Assembly (NCBI RefSeq): GCF_018107685.1
Contig: NZ_CP064834.1
Coordinates: 62,001 to 126,000 of the forward strand
Origin: Coxiella endosymbiont of Amblyomma nuttalli
Lineage (GTDB): Bacteria; Pseudomonadota; Gammaproteobacteria; Coxiellales; Coxiellaceae
Length of the DNA: 64,000 nt
Direction of reading: 5' to 3'
Every line of letters starts with the position of its first letter. Position 1 is the stretch's first letter. Made by a program: the position numbers and the translations under genes. Below, one piece after another: positions 40,970-49,414 of this stretch. The notes below the pieces were generated by a model. The model made no database searches. It saw only the letters and a program-made list of their open reading frames with translations, and had not been told where the DNA came from.

Positions 40970-42678
40970 TATTGTCGTACTTTCTTTTTAAGTTCAATCA
41001 AAACGTCATGAAACGGTAAATTTTCGGTTCGATCACTCCAGCGTTTTTTATATTCAATGATTCCCTGATCTAGACCTCGCTCACTTACCACCAATCGATG
41101 GGGTATACCAATTAAATCCATATCAGCAAACATGACACCAAGTCGTACTTTTCGATCATCCCAAAGTATATCATAATCTGCTTGCACTAACTTGTTATAT
41201 AATTTTTCACAGGCTTCACGTACGCGGCCCGATTTGTGCATATTCATCGGAACCAATGCAATTGAAAAAGGTGCCATAGCTTCTGGCCAAAGGATACCTC
41301 GTTCATCGTGATTCTGTTCGATAGCTGCAGCTACTATCCGTGATACGCCAATACCATAGCATCCCATTTGCAAATAGCGATTTTTTCCAACTCCATCAGT
41401 CATGGTAGCATTCATTTTTCGACTATATTTATCACTGAGTTGAAAAACTTGTCCCACTTCAATACCGTGTGCAAAGTGCAGATGCCCTTTCCCATCGGGA
41501 CTTAGATCGCCCTCAATCACATTACGAATATCAGCAACTACCTCTAGAGCCACATCACGATCCCAATTGACATTTATAAAATGAAAATTATCTTCATTCG
41601 CACCACAACAAAAATCAGATAGATGAGCGGCGTCTCGATCGACAATGCAAGGGATCGTGATATTCACAGGTCCTAGAGAGTCTGGACCAGTACCGATGAT
41701 TTTTTTAATTTCTGTCTCGCTCGCAAACACTAAAGGCGAAGCAACACCGGGTAAGTGCTGAGCCTTTACCGGATTTAATTCATGATCACCACGTAAAACA
41801 AGTGCGACAAAAGGTGATTGTTCTCCCTTAACAATGAATGTTTTTACGCTTCTTTCAGGTAATATATTAAATGAATTTGCAAGTTGATCAATTGTACATG
41901 GTGCAGGGGTCGCCATTTTTTTCATCTTAGTGACAGACATAGGACGTTTTCCTTCAGGAGCTTGTGCCGTTGCCTTTTCAATATTAGCTGCATAATCACT
42001 TCCATCACTATAAACGACAATATCTTCCCCTGCATCTGCTAGTATTTGAAATTCATGCGAATAATCACCACCGATGGTGCCAGTATCTGCTAAAACTGCA
42101 CGAAAATTTAATCCGAGACGTGTAAATATTCGCACATAAGCTTCATACATATTATTGTAAGCTAGCTGCATCCCTTTTTTATCGAGATCAAAAGAATAAG
42201 CATCTTTCATTAGAAATTCTCTCGATCGAATCACTCCAAAACGAGGACGAATTTCATCACGGAATTTAGTCTGAATTTGATAAAGATTAATAGGAAGCTG
42301 CTTGTAACTGTGTAATTCCTGACGAGCAATATCGGTGATCACTTCCTCATGTGTAGGACTAAAACAAAAATCATTTCCATGACGATCCATGATCCTCAAC
42401 AATTCCGCACCATAAGCTTCCCATCGATCTGACTCTTGCCATAAACTTGCTGGTTGCACAATCGGCATTAATAACTCCAGAGCCCCACTGCGATTCATTT
42501 CTTCACGCACAATATTTTCCACTTTTCTTAGTACGCGAAATCCAAGTGGTAACCATGTATATAAACCACTTGCTAACTTACGTAACATACCTGCACGAAC
42601 CATTAACTGATGGCTTACTAACTTAGTATCAGTAGGTATGTCTTTAATCGTAACCAAAAAAAACTGAGTGACTTTCAC
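40969..42678 (-). CDS. proS: Prolyl-tRNA synthetase (bacterial type with editing domain)
   Basis: Class II synthetase of 569 residues. Visible are [20 protein letters not shown] at the N-terminus and motif 2 region [20 protein letters not shown]. The editing (INS) domain, about residues 225-400, includes [20 protein letters not shown] and [17 protein letters not shown], and motif 3 [17 protein letters not shown] follows. The anticodon-binding C-terminus includes [20 protein letters not shown]. It starts with GTG at 42678; no better start exists and no strong ribosome binding site is seen. It ends in the bidirectional terminator. It is intact. Confidence 0.95.
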   Translation of the reverse strand: MKVTQFFLVTIKDIPTDTKLVSHQLMVRAGMLRKLASGLYTWLPLGFRVLRKVENIVREEMNRSGALELLMPIVQPASLWQESDRWEAYGAELLRIMDRHGNDFCFSPTHEEVITDIARQELHSYKQLPINLYQIQTKFRDEIRPRFGVIRSREFLMKDAYSFDLDKKGMQLAYNNMYEAYVRIFTRLGLNFRAVLADTGTIGGDYSHEFQILADAGEDIVVYSDGSDYAANIEKATAQAPEGKRPMSVTKMKKMATPAPCTIDQLANSFNILPERSVKTFIVKGEQSPFVALVLRGDHELNPVKAQHLPGVASPLVFASETEIKKIIGTGPDSLGPVNITIPCIVDRDAAHLSDFCCGANEDNFHFINVNWDRDVALEVVADIRNVIEGDLSPDGKGHLHFAHGIEVGQVFQLSDKYSRKMNATMTDGVGKNRYLQMGCYGIGVSRIVAAAIEQNHDERGILWPEAMAPFSIALVPMNMHKSGRVREACEKLYNKLVQADYDILWDDRKVRLGVMFADMDLIGIPHRLVVSERGLDQGIIEYKKRWSDRTENLPFHDVLIELKKKVRQ

Positions 42679-43376
42679 AGCGCTTAAAAGTCTACCACAC
42701 TCCGAAGGAAATTATCATGCAAAAACTACACTGACTGATAGTGCTAGAATTGAATGGCTCCTTTTTTCAGATGATAATCAGATCAGGAAGGTAAAAAGTC
42801 AGGTGGTTTTTCCAATTTCTTTCTGTATTGCCATAGACAGCAACAGGTACTATAAGCTATCAATAAAAAGAAACGTGCCTTTCTTTAACTGAAGAAACCT
42901 CTCAATTCTTCTAATTATAAAGAAAGTTACAATACATACTAAAGTATGATTACCTATTCTATTATACCTTAGTAGGGCTTAATAAGCTCAAATAAAGGAT
43001 GAGTTGTTAAGAAAATTAATTTTTTGAGATTTTCTTATCGATGCAATTTTGATATAAAGTGTGATTTTTTTAGTTGAAAGTGAGTTTGGTAATTATAGAA
43101 GTCGGCATTTTAAAAGCGGATCCGTTCAATAACGTACTAATTTTATAACCAGGAGGTCTATTAAAATTCAAAAATTCAAAGGTTATTATTAACAGGACTG
43201 TTTGCCGCAAAATATCCCCATATAATTTATGTGCCATCCGACAATACTATACTAGTGGTGTTAAAATTAATAGTACAAATCGGATGATGTGAATTTTCGT
43301 GACAAATGTTTCCACTGAAAATGATAAAAGATTTGGATCAAATACATAGTTGCTTCTATCACCGTTTTTAAGGAGT
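42679..43376. other. Noncoding stretch upstream of proS
   Basis: About 700 bases between proS and the remnant at 43377. No gene is recognised; a 74-codon frame at 42668-42892 looks like chance. Confidence 0.5.
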
Positions 43377-44110
43377 ATGACTTTAGCATCAATTGATCAA
43401 GTATTATCTGAAACAAAACAAGCTTAAGATGGGATTAGACTGAGTAAAATATAAAGAAAGAAAAGGCAGAGCTATTAAATGCTTTGTAAGATTTTGAAAA
43501 AAAAATTAGTTTTGGGATTTTATCTAAAAATATAAAAGTAAAATCAATTTAATACTTTCCTTTTCTTTTATTAAATCCAACTAATCTAGTTTAGTTATTT
43601 ATTTTTCTGGAACTTAATGATTTTTTAGATATATTGTGATTTCCCTTTTACAATAAAATATTGTCTTCATTGTGATAAATTTGAAGAACTTTTTTATGAC
43701 TACCATAATTTTATGAGTTTGGACGGCAAGTTTGAAAGGACACCAAAATCGCCAGTAAAAATTTTCTATGAATATTTTATGAGATACAAAAATGGATAAA
43801 AATAAGCTTAAAATATTAGAGTATCTTTTTGAATAAAATCAAAGCTGCTATAACAGCTATCAAAGTTGACTTTGGGCAAACTGGAGAAACTGATATTATT
43901 TCCTTTTGTGTGCATTACCTCTTGTATTGATGAGCTCTCTGTTGAATTTTCAGGCACAACTGTGCAATAATTACCCTAAAAAGGTAGTTTTACAACAAAA
44001 TTATGTAAAGCAAAAGGTAATATTAAAGATGATGAATTATCAGTAGCCTATAACTGTAATGTTACACTTAAATTGAGCATGGTTTTTTCTTTAATTATTA
44101 TTTTCTAGTT
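43377..44110 (+). pseudogene. Decayed gene of unknown family with intact ribosome binding site
   Basis: A strong ribosome binding site (aaggag) precedes an ATG at 43377 that reads MTLASIDQVLSETKQA and then hits a TAA at 43425-43427. Behind it, in shifting frames, protein-like segments continue: DGIRLSKI, EKAELLNAL, DFEKKISFGILSKNIKVKSI, then AAITAIKVDFGQTGETDIIS near 43850 and TTKLCKAKGNIKDDELSVAY near 44000-44060. The regular alternation of charged and hydrophobic residues separates these from noise. At least three stops and two frameshifts are needed to join them. I do not recognise the family. It stands convergent to nrdB. The 3' end is approximate. Confidence 0.5.
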
Positions 44111-44254
44111 TTTCTTCGTATCTTTTTACACAAATGCAGAAAGATTTTAAACACCATCATACTAGAGAGTAACTTAAGGAAACACAAGGAAATACCATGT
44201 TAGGCGTTGTATCACTTAATTTAATTAACATGAGGTGAGTATGTGTGTGGTTTG

Positions 44255-45493
44255 TCATTCATCCCATTTAAGTGTTCCACCCGCTTGGTATTCAATTACG
44301 CGAGTTTCGAAGAAATTTTTTTCCTTCTTAAGATCCATCATTTCACTCATCCATGGAAAAGTATTTTTCGCTTCTGGACATTGTTCAGGCAATCCGATTT
44401 GAATAAAACGTCGGTTAGCAATGTATTGTAAATAGTGTTTAAACATTTTTGTATTTAATCCTAAAATGCCTCTTGGCATAGTGTCCTTCGCGTATTGATA
44501 TTCAAGCTCAACTCCTTCAAGAATCATTTTGATAACCTCGTCTTGAAAATCTTTAGTCCATAAATGCGGATTCTCAATTTTGATCTGATTAACTACGTCA
44601 ATGCCGAAGTTTATGTGCATAGATTCATCACGTAAAATATATTGAAATTGTTCGGATGTTCCCATCATCTTTCCACGACGCCCCATCGCGAGAATTTGAG
44701 TAAACCCGACATAAAAGAAAAGCCCTTCGAAAACCACATAAAAAGCGATTAAATCGCGTAGTAAACGACGGTCACTTTCTGGAATTCCAGTTTTAAAATT
44801 AGGATTAGATAAACTGTTTGTAAAAGGTAATGCCCATATAGCTTTATTAGCAACAGCCGGTAATTCTCGATACATATTAAATACTTCAGCTTCTTCTAAG
44901 CCTAAACTTTCGATAATGTGCTGATAAGCATGAGTGTGCAAGGCTTCTTCGAAAGCTTGACGTAACAAATATTGACGACATTCAGGATTTGTAATATGCC
45001 GATAAATAGCAAGAACTAAATTATTAGCTACCAATGAATCAGCCGTAGAAAAAAAGCCGAGGCTACGTTTGATAATGGTTCGTTCATCTGCAGTTAGTCC
45101 ATGTGGGTCCTTCCATAGAGCAATATCGGCCGCCATGTTAATTTCATTTGGCATCCAATGATTAGCGCAAGCAGATAAATATTTTTGCCAGGCCCATGTG
45201 TATTTGAACGGAACTAATTGATTGAGATCTGCACGGCAGTTGATGATCTTTTTATCATCGACTTGAATACGAGCAGCCCCCATTTCGAGTTGATCTAAAC
45301 CAGTCATGCTGCTTTGAGCTATACTACTATCTGTCTCACGAACATCATTTATTTTATTTTTGACAGCTTTTTTTTCTTTGTGAGATGCAGAAAAAGCAGT
45401 TTCAACTATTTTTTCTGAAGTTACATCGATTGTTTCATGATTGCAGTAATCGTCCCACTCCAATAAACTGCTAATTTTTTGGTGAGTCAACAT
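44255..45493 (-). CDS. nrdB: Ribonucleoside-diphosphate reductase, class Ia beta subunit
   Basis: Provides the diferric-tyrosyl radical for dNTP synthesis by NrdA. Ligands and radical residue can be read: Asp152, then Glu183 and His186 in [15 protein letters not shown], whose Tyr190 is the radical tyrosine (E. coli Y122), and Glu256, Glu290 and His293 in [11 protein letters not shown] chose the ATG at 45493, preceded by aaggag; the frame is open further to 45532 through an 18-bp tandem duplication. Its 412 residues exceed E. coli NrdB because of an N-terminal extension of about 80 residues. The C-terminus ([14 protein letters not shown]) would bind NrdA. It lies downstream of nrdA. It is intact. 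Confidence 0.95.
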   Translation of the reverse strand: MLTHQKISSLLEWDDYCNHETIDVTSEKIVETAFSASHKEKKAVKNKINDVRETDSSIAQSSMTGLDQLEMGAARIQVDDKKIINCRADLNQLVPFKYTWAWQKYLSACANHWMPNEINMAADIALWKDPHGLTADERTIIKRSLGFFSTADSLVANNLVLAIYRHITNPECRQYLLRQAFEEALHTHAYQHIIESLGLEEAEVFNMYRELPAVANKAIWALPFTNSLSNPNFKTGIPESDRRLLRDLIAFYVVFEGLFFYVGFTQILAMGRRGKMMGTSEQFQYILRDESMHINFGIDVVNQIKIENPHLWTKDFQDEVIKMILEGVELEYQYAKDTMPRGILGLNTKMFKHYLQYIANRRFIQIGLPEQCPEAKNTFPWMSEMMDLKKEKNFFETRVIEYQAGGTLKWDE

Positions 45494-45511
45494 ATGATTC
45501 TCCTTATTGTT

Positions 45512-45547
45512 CAATTTATTAAATAAAAACAATTTATTAAATAAAAA
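45512..45547. repeat. Perfect tandem duplication, 18 bp x 2, upstream of nrdB
   Basis: The unit caatttattaaataaaaa occurs twice directly before the nrdB ribosome binding site, in the nrdA-nrdB spacer. Confidence 0.9.
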
Positions 45548-45607
45548 TCGGGAAGCCCCATCCCTCCCTCTCGAATATACATTCTAGGGAAAACACGTGT
45601 CGTTCCT

Positions 45608-45630
45608 AAAAAACACGCTTTTCTTGCGTG
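45608..45630 (-). terminator. Possible intrinsic terminator behind nrdA
   Basis: On the minus strand, CACGC and GCGTG form a 5-bp stem around a 7-base loop, followed by TTTTTT. It lies 50 bases after the nrdA stop and before nrdB, so it could attenuate transcription into nrdB. The stem is short. Confidence 0.45.
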
Positions 45631-45679
45631 CATGCCCTAAAAGGTCGGCAAGTGCCTATTAAAGTGAGTGGGATTCTGC

Positions 45680-48517
45680 TCATTGGCATACCTCGCAATC
45701 AGAATCATCAATCACACATACTTTCGGGGCGCCTTGTTTAACGATCGCATTTAAAGTGGAATCATGAATTGTTGCCTTTTCGGTGCTTGTGGCACCCATA
45801 CTGCGTAAATAATAAGTAGTTTTTAATCCACGCAACCATGCTGTGCGGCAAAGCACATCTAATTTTTTCCCAGATGGTTCCGACATATATAAATTAAGCG
45901 ATTGTGCCTGATCGATCCATTTTTGTCGACGAGATGCTGCTTCGATTAACCAATAGGGCTCCACTTCAAAGGCGGTTGTATATAATTGTTTTAGTTCCGT
46001 TGGAACGCGATCAATTTTTTGCACACTACCATTGTAGTATTTGAGGTCATGCACCATAACATTATCCCACAATTGACGACTTTTAAGTTCTTTGACCAAA
46101 TAGGGATTAATAATCGTGAATTCACCCGACAAGTTCGATTTCACAAATAAATTCTGATAAGTCGGTTCGATCGACTGAGAAACGCCACAAATATTCGAAA
46201 TCGTTGCTGTTGGTGCAATAGCCATGACGTTGGAATTACGCATTCCATGGGTTATTACTTGTTGTCGTAATATATCCCAATCTAACGTTTGATCACTGTT
46301 TTGGTCTAGATATTTTCCGCGACTTTGTTTTAATAATTGAATTGAATCAATCGGCAAGATACCTTGGCTCCAAAAAGAACCTTCAAAGCTTTGATATTTT
46401 CCGCGCTCTTTAGCCAATTCCATCGAAGCTTGAATAGCATAATAGCTAATGGTCTCCATACTATGGTCAGCGAACTGTACAGCTGCTTCCGAAGCATACG
46501 AAATTTTTTGCAGATACAGCGCATCTTGAAAACCCATTAAACCAAGCCCAATTGGGCGATGTTTAAGGTTGGAATTATACGCTTGAGGGACACTGTAATA
46601 ATTAATGTTGATGACATTGTCCAACATGCGAATAGCCGTTTTTATCGTGCGCGCTAATTTTTCTACGTCTAATTTTCCTTCTCTCATATGACTGACGAGA
46701 TTGATACTGCCTAAATTACAAACCGCAATTTCATCTCGAGATGTGTTTAAAGTGATTTCCGTGCACAAGTTCGAACTGTGAATAACACCAACATGTTGTT
46801 GCGGCGATCGTAAATTGCAAGTATCTTTAAAAGTGACCCATGGGTGGCCTGTTTCAAATAACATGCTTAGCATTTTTCGCCAGAGTGAACATGCTGGAAT
46901 GGTTTTTGAACGAACTTTACCACAACGTGCTTTTTCTTCATAGATTACGTATGCTTTTTCAAATGCTTCACCGAAGCTGTCATGCAATTCAGGCACTTCA
47001 TCAGGGGAAAACAGAGTCCATTCACCGTTTTCAAATACACGCTTCATAAATAAGTCGGGAATCCAGTTGGCGGTGTTCATATCGTGTGTGCGTCGACGAT
47101 CATCACCAGTATTTTTGCGTAAATCGAGAAATTCCTCGATATCCATGTGCCATGTCTCCAGATACGCACAAACGGCACCTTTTCGTTTGCCTCCTTGGTT
47201 AACAGCGATAGCCGTTGCATCAGCGACATTAAGGAAAGGCACAACACCTAGTGATTTTCCATTTGTCCCTTTAATATAGGCGCCCATTGCTCTAACTGGT
47301 GTCCAATCATTTCCCAAGCCCCCTGCATATTTCGAAAGTAAAGCATTATCCTTGATAGCGCTATAAATACCGTCTAGGCTGTCTGGTACTGTCGTTAAAA
47401 AACAGCTTGAAAGTTGAGGAAATGTGGTACCTGAATTAAATAACGTTGGTGTTGAGCTCATAAAATTAAAAGAGGAAAGCACATCATAGAATTCAATGGC
47501 GCGTTCATTACGTGCTTTTCCTTCGTTTTGTGCTAATCCCATGGCCACGCGCATGAAAAAAACCTGTGGTAGTTCAATGCGAACTTGTTCTTGATGAATT
47601 AAGTATCGATCATAGAGCGTTTGTAAACCAAGATAAGTAAATTGTTTATCACGTTTAAATTTTAACGCTGTCGCTAAACGATCTAGATCAAAGGTTCTTA
47701 AATTAAGATGTAAGCGTTCGATTTTGATGCCTTGACGAATGAAAGCTTTAAATGCAGCAGGATAATATCGTTCAATATTTTCATGCATTAAATTACGTGA
47801 GAGATGGAGACCATTCAGTACTTCGTTGTATAAAGCGTGTAGTAATAAGCGTGCTGTCACGTACGTGTAATTGGGTTCGTTTTCCACTAGTGTCCGTGCA
47901 GCCATGACAAGAGCTTTGTAAACATCTTTCAATGTAACGCCGTCGAATAAATTATGAGTGGTTCCATGAAGAATCTTAGAAGCATCGACGTCATCTAAAT
48001 TGCTACAAGCGGCTTGAATAATATGCGCTATCCTGGTTTTTTCTAGTGGTATTTTGGCACCAGTATCTAGCGTGACATACACACCAGTGACATGTGAATT
48101 ATTCGTTTTTTGTTGTTCTTCGCGCTGTTTGCGACGCTCTTCTCGATATAATACATAGGCTCGCGCGACTTTATGTAATCCGGCATACATAAGAGCGAGT
48201 TCCACTTCATCCTGGATAGATTCGATATGTATGTTCCCGCCCGATGGCCAGCGACTACAAAATAAATCGGTGATCTGACGTGCAAGGTATGAGGCAATTT
48301 CTTGCACTCGACTGGAATTTTGTGCTGTTTCTCCTTCTACTGCCAAAAAGGCTTTTTTCATTGCGATAACAATATGAGTATTGGCGTATTTTACTACACG
48401 ACCATCTCGTTTAATCACGCGTAATTGGCTTGGTTGTGTCGCGAGTACGTCGGTATCGTGCATGTCTATATTGGACGGAACTACAGCTGTTTGTTGTTGT
48501 GCGTTTTTTGTCTCCAT
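45680..48517 (-). CDS. nrdA: Ribonucleoside-diphosphate reductase, class Ia alpha subunit
   Basis: Catalytic subunit of 945 residues. The N-terminal ATP-cone (RVIKRDGRVVKYANTHIVIA) carries the allosteric activity site. Active-site cysteines are in QLSSCFLTTVP, SSNLCTEITLNTS and AVCNLGSINLV, and the C-terminal redox pair is in DCEVCQ. The conserved PTATISNICGVSQSIEPTY is present. It is longer than the E. coli protein (761) because of extra N-terminal sequence, including a second cone-like segment (VTLDTGAKIPLEKTRIAHII, about residues 148-168). Start ATG 48517 is preceded by an excellent ribosome binding site (aggagg). nrdB follows after 186 bases. It is intact. Confidence 0.95.
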   Translation of the reverse strand: METKNAQQQTAVVPSNIDMHDTDVLATQPSQLRVIKRDGRVVKYANTHIVIAMKKAFLAVEGETAQNSSRVQEIASYLARQITDLFCSRWPSGGNIHIESIQDEVELALMYAGLHKVARAYVLYREERRKQREEQQKTNNSHVTGVYVTLDTGAKIPLEKTRIAHIIQAACSNLDDVDASKILHGTTHNLFDGVTLKDVYKALVMAARTLVENEPNYTYVTARLLLHALYNEVLNGLHLSRNLMHENIERYYPAAFKAFIRQGIKIERLHLNLRTFDLDRLATALKFKRDKQFTYLGLQTLYDRYLIHQEQVRIELPQVFFMRVAMGLAQNEGKARNERAIEFYDVLSSFNFMSSTPTLFNSGTTFPQLSSCFLTTVPDSLDGIYSAIKDNALLSKYAGGLGNDWTPVRAMGAYIKGTNGKSLGVVPFLNVADATAIAVNQGGKRKGAVCAYLETWHMDIEEFLDLRKNTGDDRRRTHDMNTANWIPDLFMKRVFENGEWTLFSPDEVPELHDSFGEAFEKAYVIYEEKARCGKVRSKTIPACSLWRKMLSMLFETGHPWVTFKDTCNLRSPQQHVGVIHSSNLCTEITLNTSRDEIAVCNLGSINLVSHMREGKLDVEKLARTIKTAIRMLDNVININYYSVPQAYNSNLKHRPIGLGLMGFQDALYLQKISYASEAAVQFADHSMETISYYAIQASMELAKERGKYQSFEGSFWSQGILPIDSIQLLKQSRGKYLDQNSDQTLDWDILRQQVITHGMRNSNVMAIAPTATISNICGVSQSIEPTYQNLFVKSNLSGEFTIINPYLVKELKSRQLWDNVMVHDLKYYNGSVQKIDRVPTELKQLYTTAFEVEPYWLIEAASRRQKWIDQAQSLNLYMSEPSGKKLDVLCRTAWLRGLKTTYYLRSMGATSTEKATIHDSTLNAIVKQGAPKVCVIDDSDCEVCQ

Positions 48518-49061
48518 GCGCTCCTCCTGACAAATAAAACGAGCTATGGTAAGGTATTTATACGTTATCTAATCAGGGCAAAACAGCCGGCACCTGTCTG
48601 AAAGGCCAGGCTAGCCTGCTAAGGTTTCCCACCAATAGACCGAGTTCCTTAAAACCAATATCATAAGTATGGGTATTTTTTCTTGTTAGAGACAACATAA
48701 TGTGTTTTAGTGTGAATTGCAAGTAGAGCAATATAAGGAAAGGCTGTGGATCAAAACACCTATTTTTAGGTAGGCTTGTTGCATTCAACGGTTGTGATGG
48801 TTTAACTAAAAAATAGTGATAAAGTTAAGATCCTTATCGTGTTATCCGTCATTCTTATGTATTGATCGTTTCCCGCAAGTTTGGTTTCTTCCGACCCCGG
48901 GTCATATCCGTAATAACGGTGGAACGCGCTATTTAATGTTGAAACAATGAGTTAAAATAGTAAAGAGCGCAATTAGTCATTCAACGTATCTGATTGAATG
49001 TTAACACGGTTATTGTGAATTAAAGAAGAAATTGTTTTAGGGATGTGAGTAGGAAATTCTG
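48518..49061. other. Noncoding stretch upstream of nrdA
   Basis: About 540 bases. It must contain the nrdA promoter (minus strand); I could not assign convincing NrdR boxes or a -35/-10 pair by eye. No gene is recognised. Confidence 0.5.
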
Positions 49062-49259
49062 ATGCGTGACACTTTCCTCGCAATAGATGTTACCTAAGAA
49101 ACTCTGCGAGCAATCACCACCCGGAAATTAGCTGAAGAGGTTTCGTTATTAATTGAGTTATCGTATTCCAAAAAGTTTAGGCGTTATATTAAATTTATAG
49201 GTCACTATATTGTTGATATTTGGCATCGGCAGAAACGATTTTTTCATAACTACTGGTAG
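49062..49259 (+). pseudogene. rppH: Decayed rppH/nudH (RNA pyrophosphohydrolase)
   Basis: Directly upstream of ptsP, where gammaproteobacteria carry rppH, a 65-codon frame with one internal TAA reads segments that follow the order of RppH. TRKLAEEVSLLIEL resembles the Nudix helix REL-x-EEVGLLPE, and KKFRRYIKF with IWHRQKRFFHNYW resembles the downstream region that ends in the GQKQKWFLL segment. The N-terminal part with the first half of the Nudix box (GGIKxGE) is gone. RppH removes 5'-pyrophosphate from mRNA to trigger decay. The call rests largely on position plus weak similarity; limits are approximate. Confidence 0.5.
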
Positions 49260-49414
49260 TGGTTGATAATCATATTTCTTCAAATCATGTAGATGAGGCG
49301 AGGTGAAACCTTATTAGCGCTGATGATAGGTAATTAATTGATATCCGTTAGACACGTAGTATTAAAGCGATGTTTGCAAAGAATGTTAAAAGTTTGCGAG
49401 ATTTAATCTAAATA

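Noticed and set aside
44243-44431. Plus-strand open frame of 62 codons
   Set aside because: It lies wholly antisense to the nrdB C-terminus and has no ribosome binding site or family resemblance; a shadow frame.
48640-48720. Possible NrdR boxes upstream of nrdA
   Set aside because: I looked for paired acaCwAtATaTwGtgt-like boxes with about 31-32-bp spacing and found no convincing pair.
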